Positions 63,260-64,000 of a DNA stretch of 64,000 bases are shown piece after piece. A program made the position numbers and the translations under genes. Each line of letters starts with the position of its first letter. Position 1 is the first letter of the stretch. The notes beneath the pieces were generated by a model. It worked only from the letters and a program-made list of their open reading frames with translations, ran no database searches and had not been told where the DNA came from. Source of the DNA: Brachypterus glaber (Eukaryota; Arthropoda; Insecta; Coleoptera; Kateretidae); NCBI GenBank assembly GCA_958510825.1, contig OY294049.1, positions 29,912,774 through 29,976,773 on the forward strand, written 5' to 3'.

Positions 63260-64000
63260 CAGCCTGTTCCAGAACTCGCGTACCGAAATTTGAGGGTATA
63301 TTAAAAACCCTCTGGAAAATATGAAAAAAATTTCAAAAAAAAATCCATCTTCGTTCAATTCAAAAATAAGAACGCTTTAAGTGGACCAATACTGTTGCTG
63401 ATTGTAAATTACCATTAAAGGTTGAATTTGTAGCTATGGAAGCAAATTTAATTATTGCAGGTACATATTCTGTAGGTTGACATGGTGATTAATGTGACAT
63501 AAATATTTATTAATGTCATAAAAAAATATCAAAACTTTCATGATGTTTACTTCAGAAGAGTATTGCGAAATGCTAATTTTATATGGCGAGTGTGGCCGGA
63601 GTGCTTCAGCTACATCTGTAGAATATTCTATTCGTTTTCCCAATAGAGAACATCCTAGCAGAAATGTTATTTTAAGATTGGTGCAAAGGGCAAGAAATTC
63701 TGGAAATTTAACTCCAAACAAAAAAGAGATTGGAGGCGCTCCGCGAACTGCAAGAACTGTTGATAATGAAGAAGCTGTCATTCAGGCTTTTGAAGAAGAA
63801 CCTGAAACAAGCCTTAGTATCGTGGCTAGAAATCTTGATATATCTAAGACCTCTGTTCAACGAATTCTAAAAGATGAAAAAATGCATCCCTTTCATTACA
63901 CTCGAGTACAATGCTTGACACCGGAGGATTATCTTTTACGAGTCGAATTTTGCACATGGCTGTTGCAGAAACATCAAGAAAATGAAAACTTTGTAAAAAG
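63260..64000 (+). mobile_element. Tc1/mariner-type transposon, left part
   Basis: TA precedes CAGCCTGTTCCAGAACTCGC, a likely TIR, about 280 bp before a transposase ATG. The element continues beyond the window. Confidence 0.6.
63540..64000 (+). CDS. IS630/Tc1-mariner-type transposase, N-terminal part
   Basis: Opens at ATG 63540 and stays open for 153 codons to the window edge with no stop. Residues 1-60 (FTSEEYCEMLILYGEC ... RNVILRLVQRARNSGN) resemble the helix-turn-helix domain annotated as DUF4817. Residues about 85-130 form a second helix-turn-helix (ETSLSIVARNLDISKTSVQR). HPFHYTRVQCLTPEDYLLRV and FCTWLLQ then lead into the DDE catalytic domain, which lies outside. These transposases bind their ends with the two helix-turn-helix units and cut at TA. 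The lack of stops suggests a young copy. A second ATG follows directly; I take the first. Confidence 0.8.
   Translation, partial: MMFTSEEYCEMLILYGECGRSASATSVEYSIRFPNREHPSRNVILRLVQRARNSGNLTPNKKEIGGAPRTARTVDNEEAVIQAFEEEPETSLSIVARNLDISKTSVQRILKDEKMHPFHYTRVQCLTPEDYLLRVEFCTWLLQKHQENENFVK

Overview
This is AT-rich insect-type genomic DNA, almost entirely transposable elements and simple repeats. Three Ty3/Gypsy retrotransposons, a Copia element with a copia-style internal-tRNA primer site, a P-like element with a THAP start, non-LTR elements, several DNA-transposon families and many MITEs all point to an arthropod, probably an insect. The only clear host gene is the first coding exon of an SREK1/Srp54-type splicing regulator at 38518-38750 (+). 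A 200-base assembly gap lies at 16062-16261.

Layout. 1-1630: a Harbinger-like MITE and a perfect 128-bp inverted duplication. 1631-12118: a complete Gypsy element (minus strand) with 2.28-kb LTRs and a GCAT target duplication. 12375-15464: a decayed DNA transposon with long terminal inverted repeats (TIRs). 16262-17230: a GC-rich inverted satellite beside the gap. 17240-25190: a decayed env-bearing Gypsy element (minus) whose pol carries a macrodomain between RNase H and integrase; a LINE fragment replaces its RT core. 25700-36613: a LINE, MITEs and nested minisatellites. 36900-38760: the host-gene zone. 38760-47900: tandem repeats and MITEs. 47933-49212: a transposon with CAC termini and a 5-bp duplication. 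49344-59932: a nest in which a piggyBac-like element holds a Mag-type Gypsy, which in turn holds a P-like element, a hairpin insert and a Copia with an intact polyprotein. 60463-62810: a 99-bp satellite. 63260-64000: the start of a Tc1/mariner-type transposase that runs off the window.

The most notable item is the macrodomain, which resembles the OARD1/TARG1 ADP-ribosyl-hydrolase family and keeps the expected Lys and Asp. It occupies the same pol slot that dUTPase occupies in some lentiviruses. Next are the datable nest at 49-60 kb, with 4-bp, 8-bp and 14-bp target duplications preserved, and a hairpin insert whose arms carry a hammerhead-ribozyme-like core. All coordinates come from reading the sequence by eye; no database search was run.
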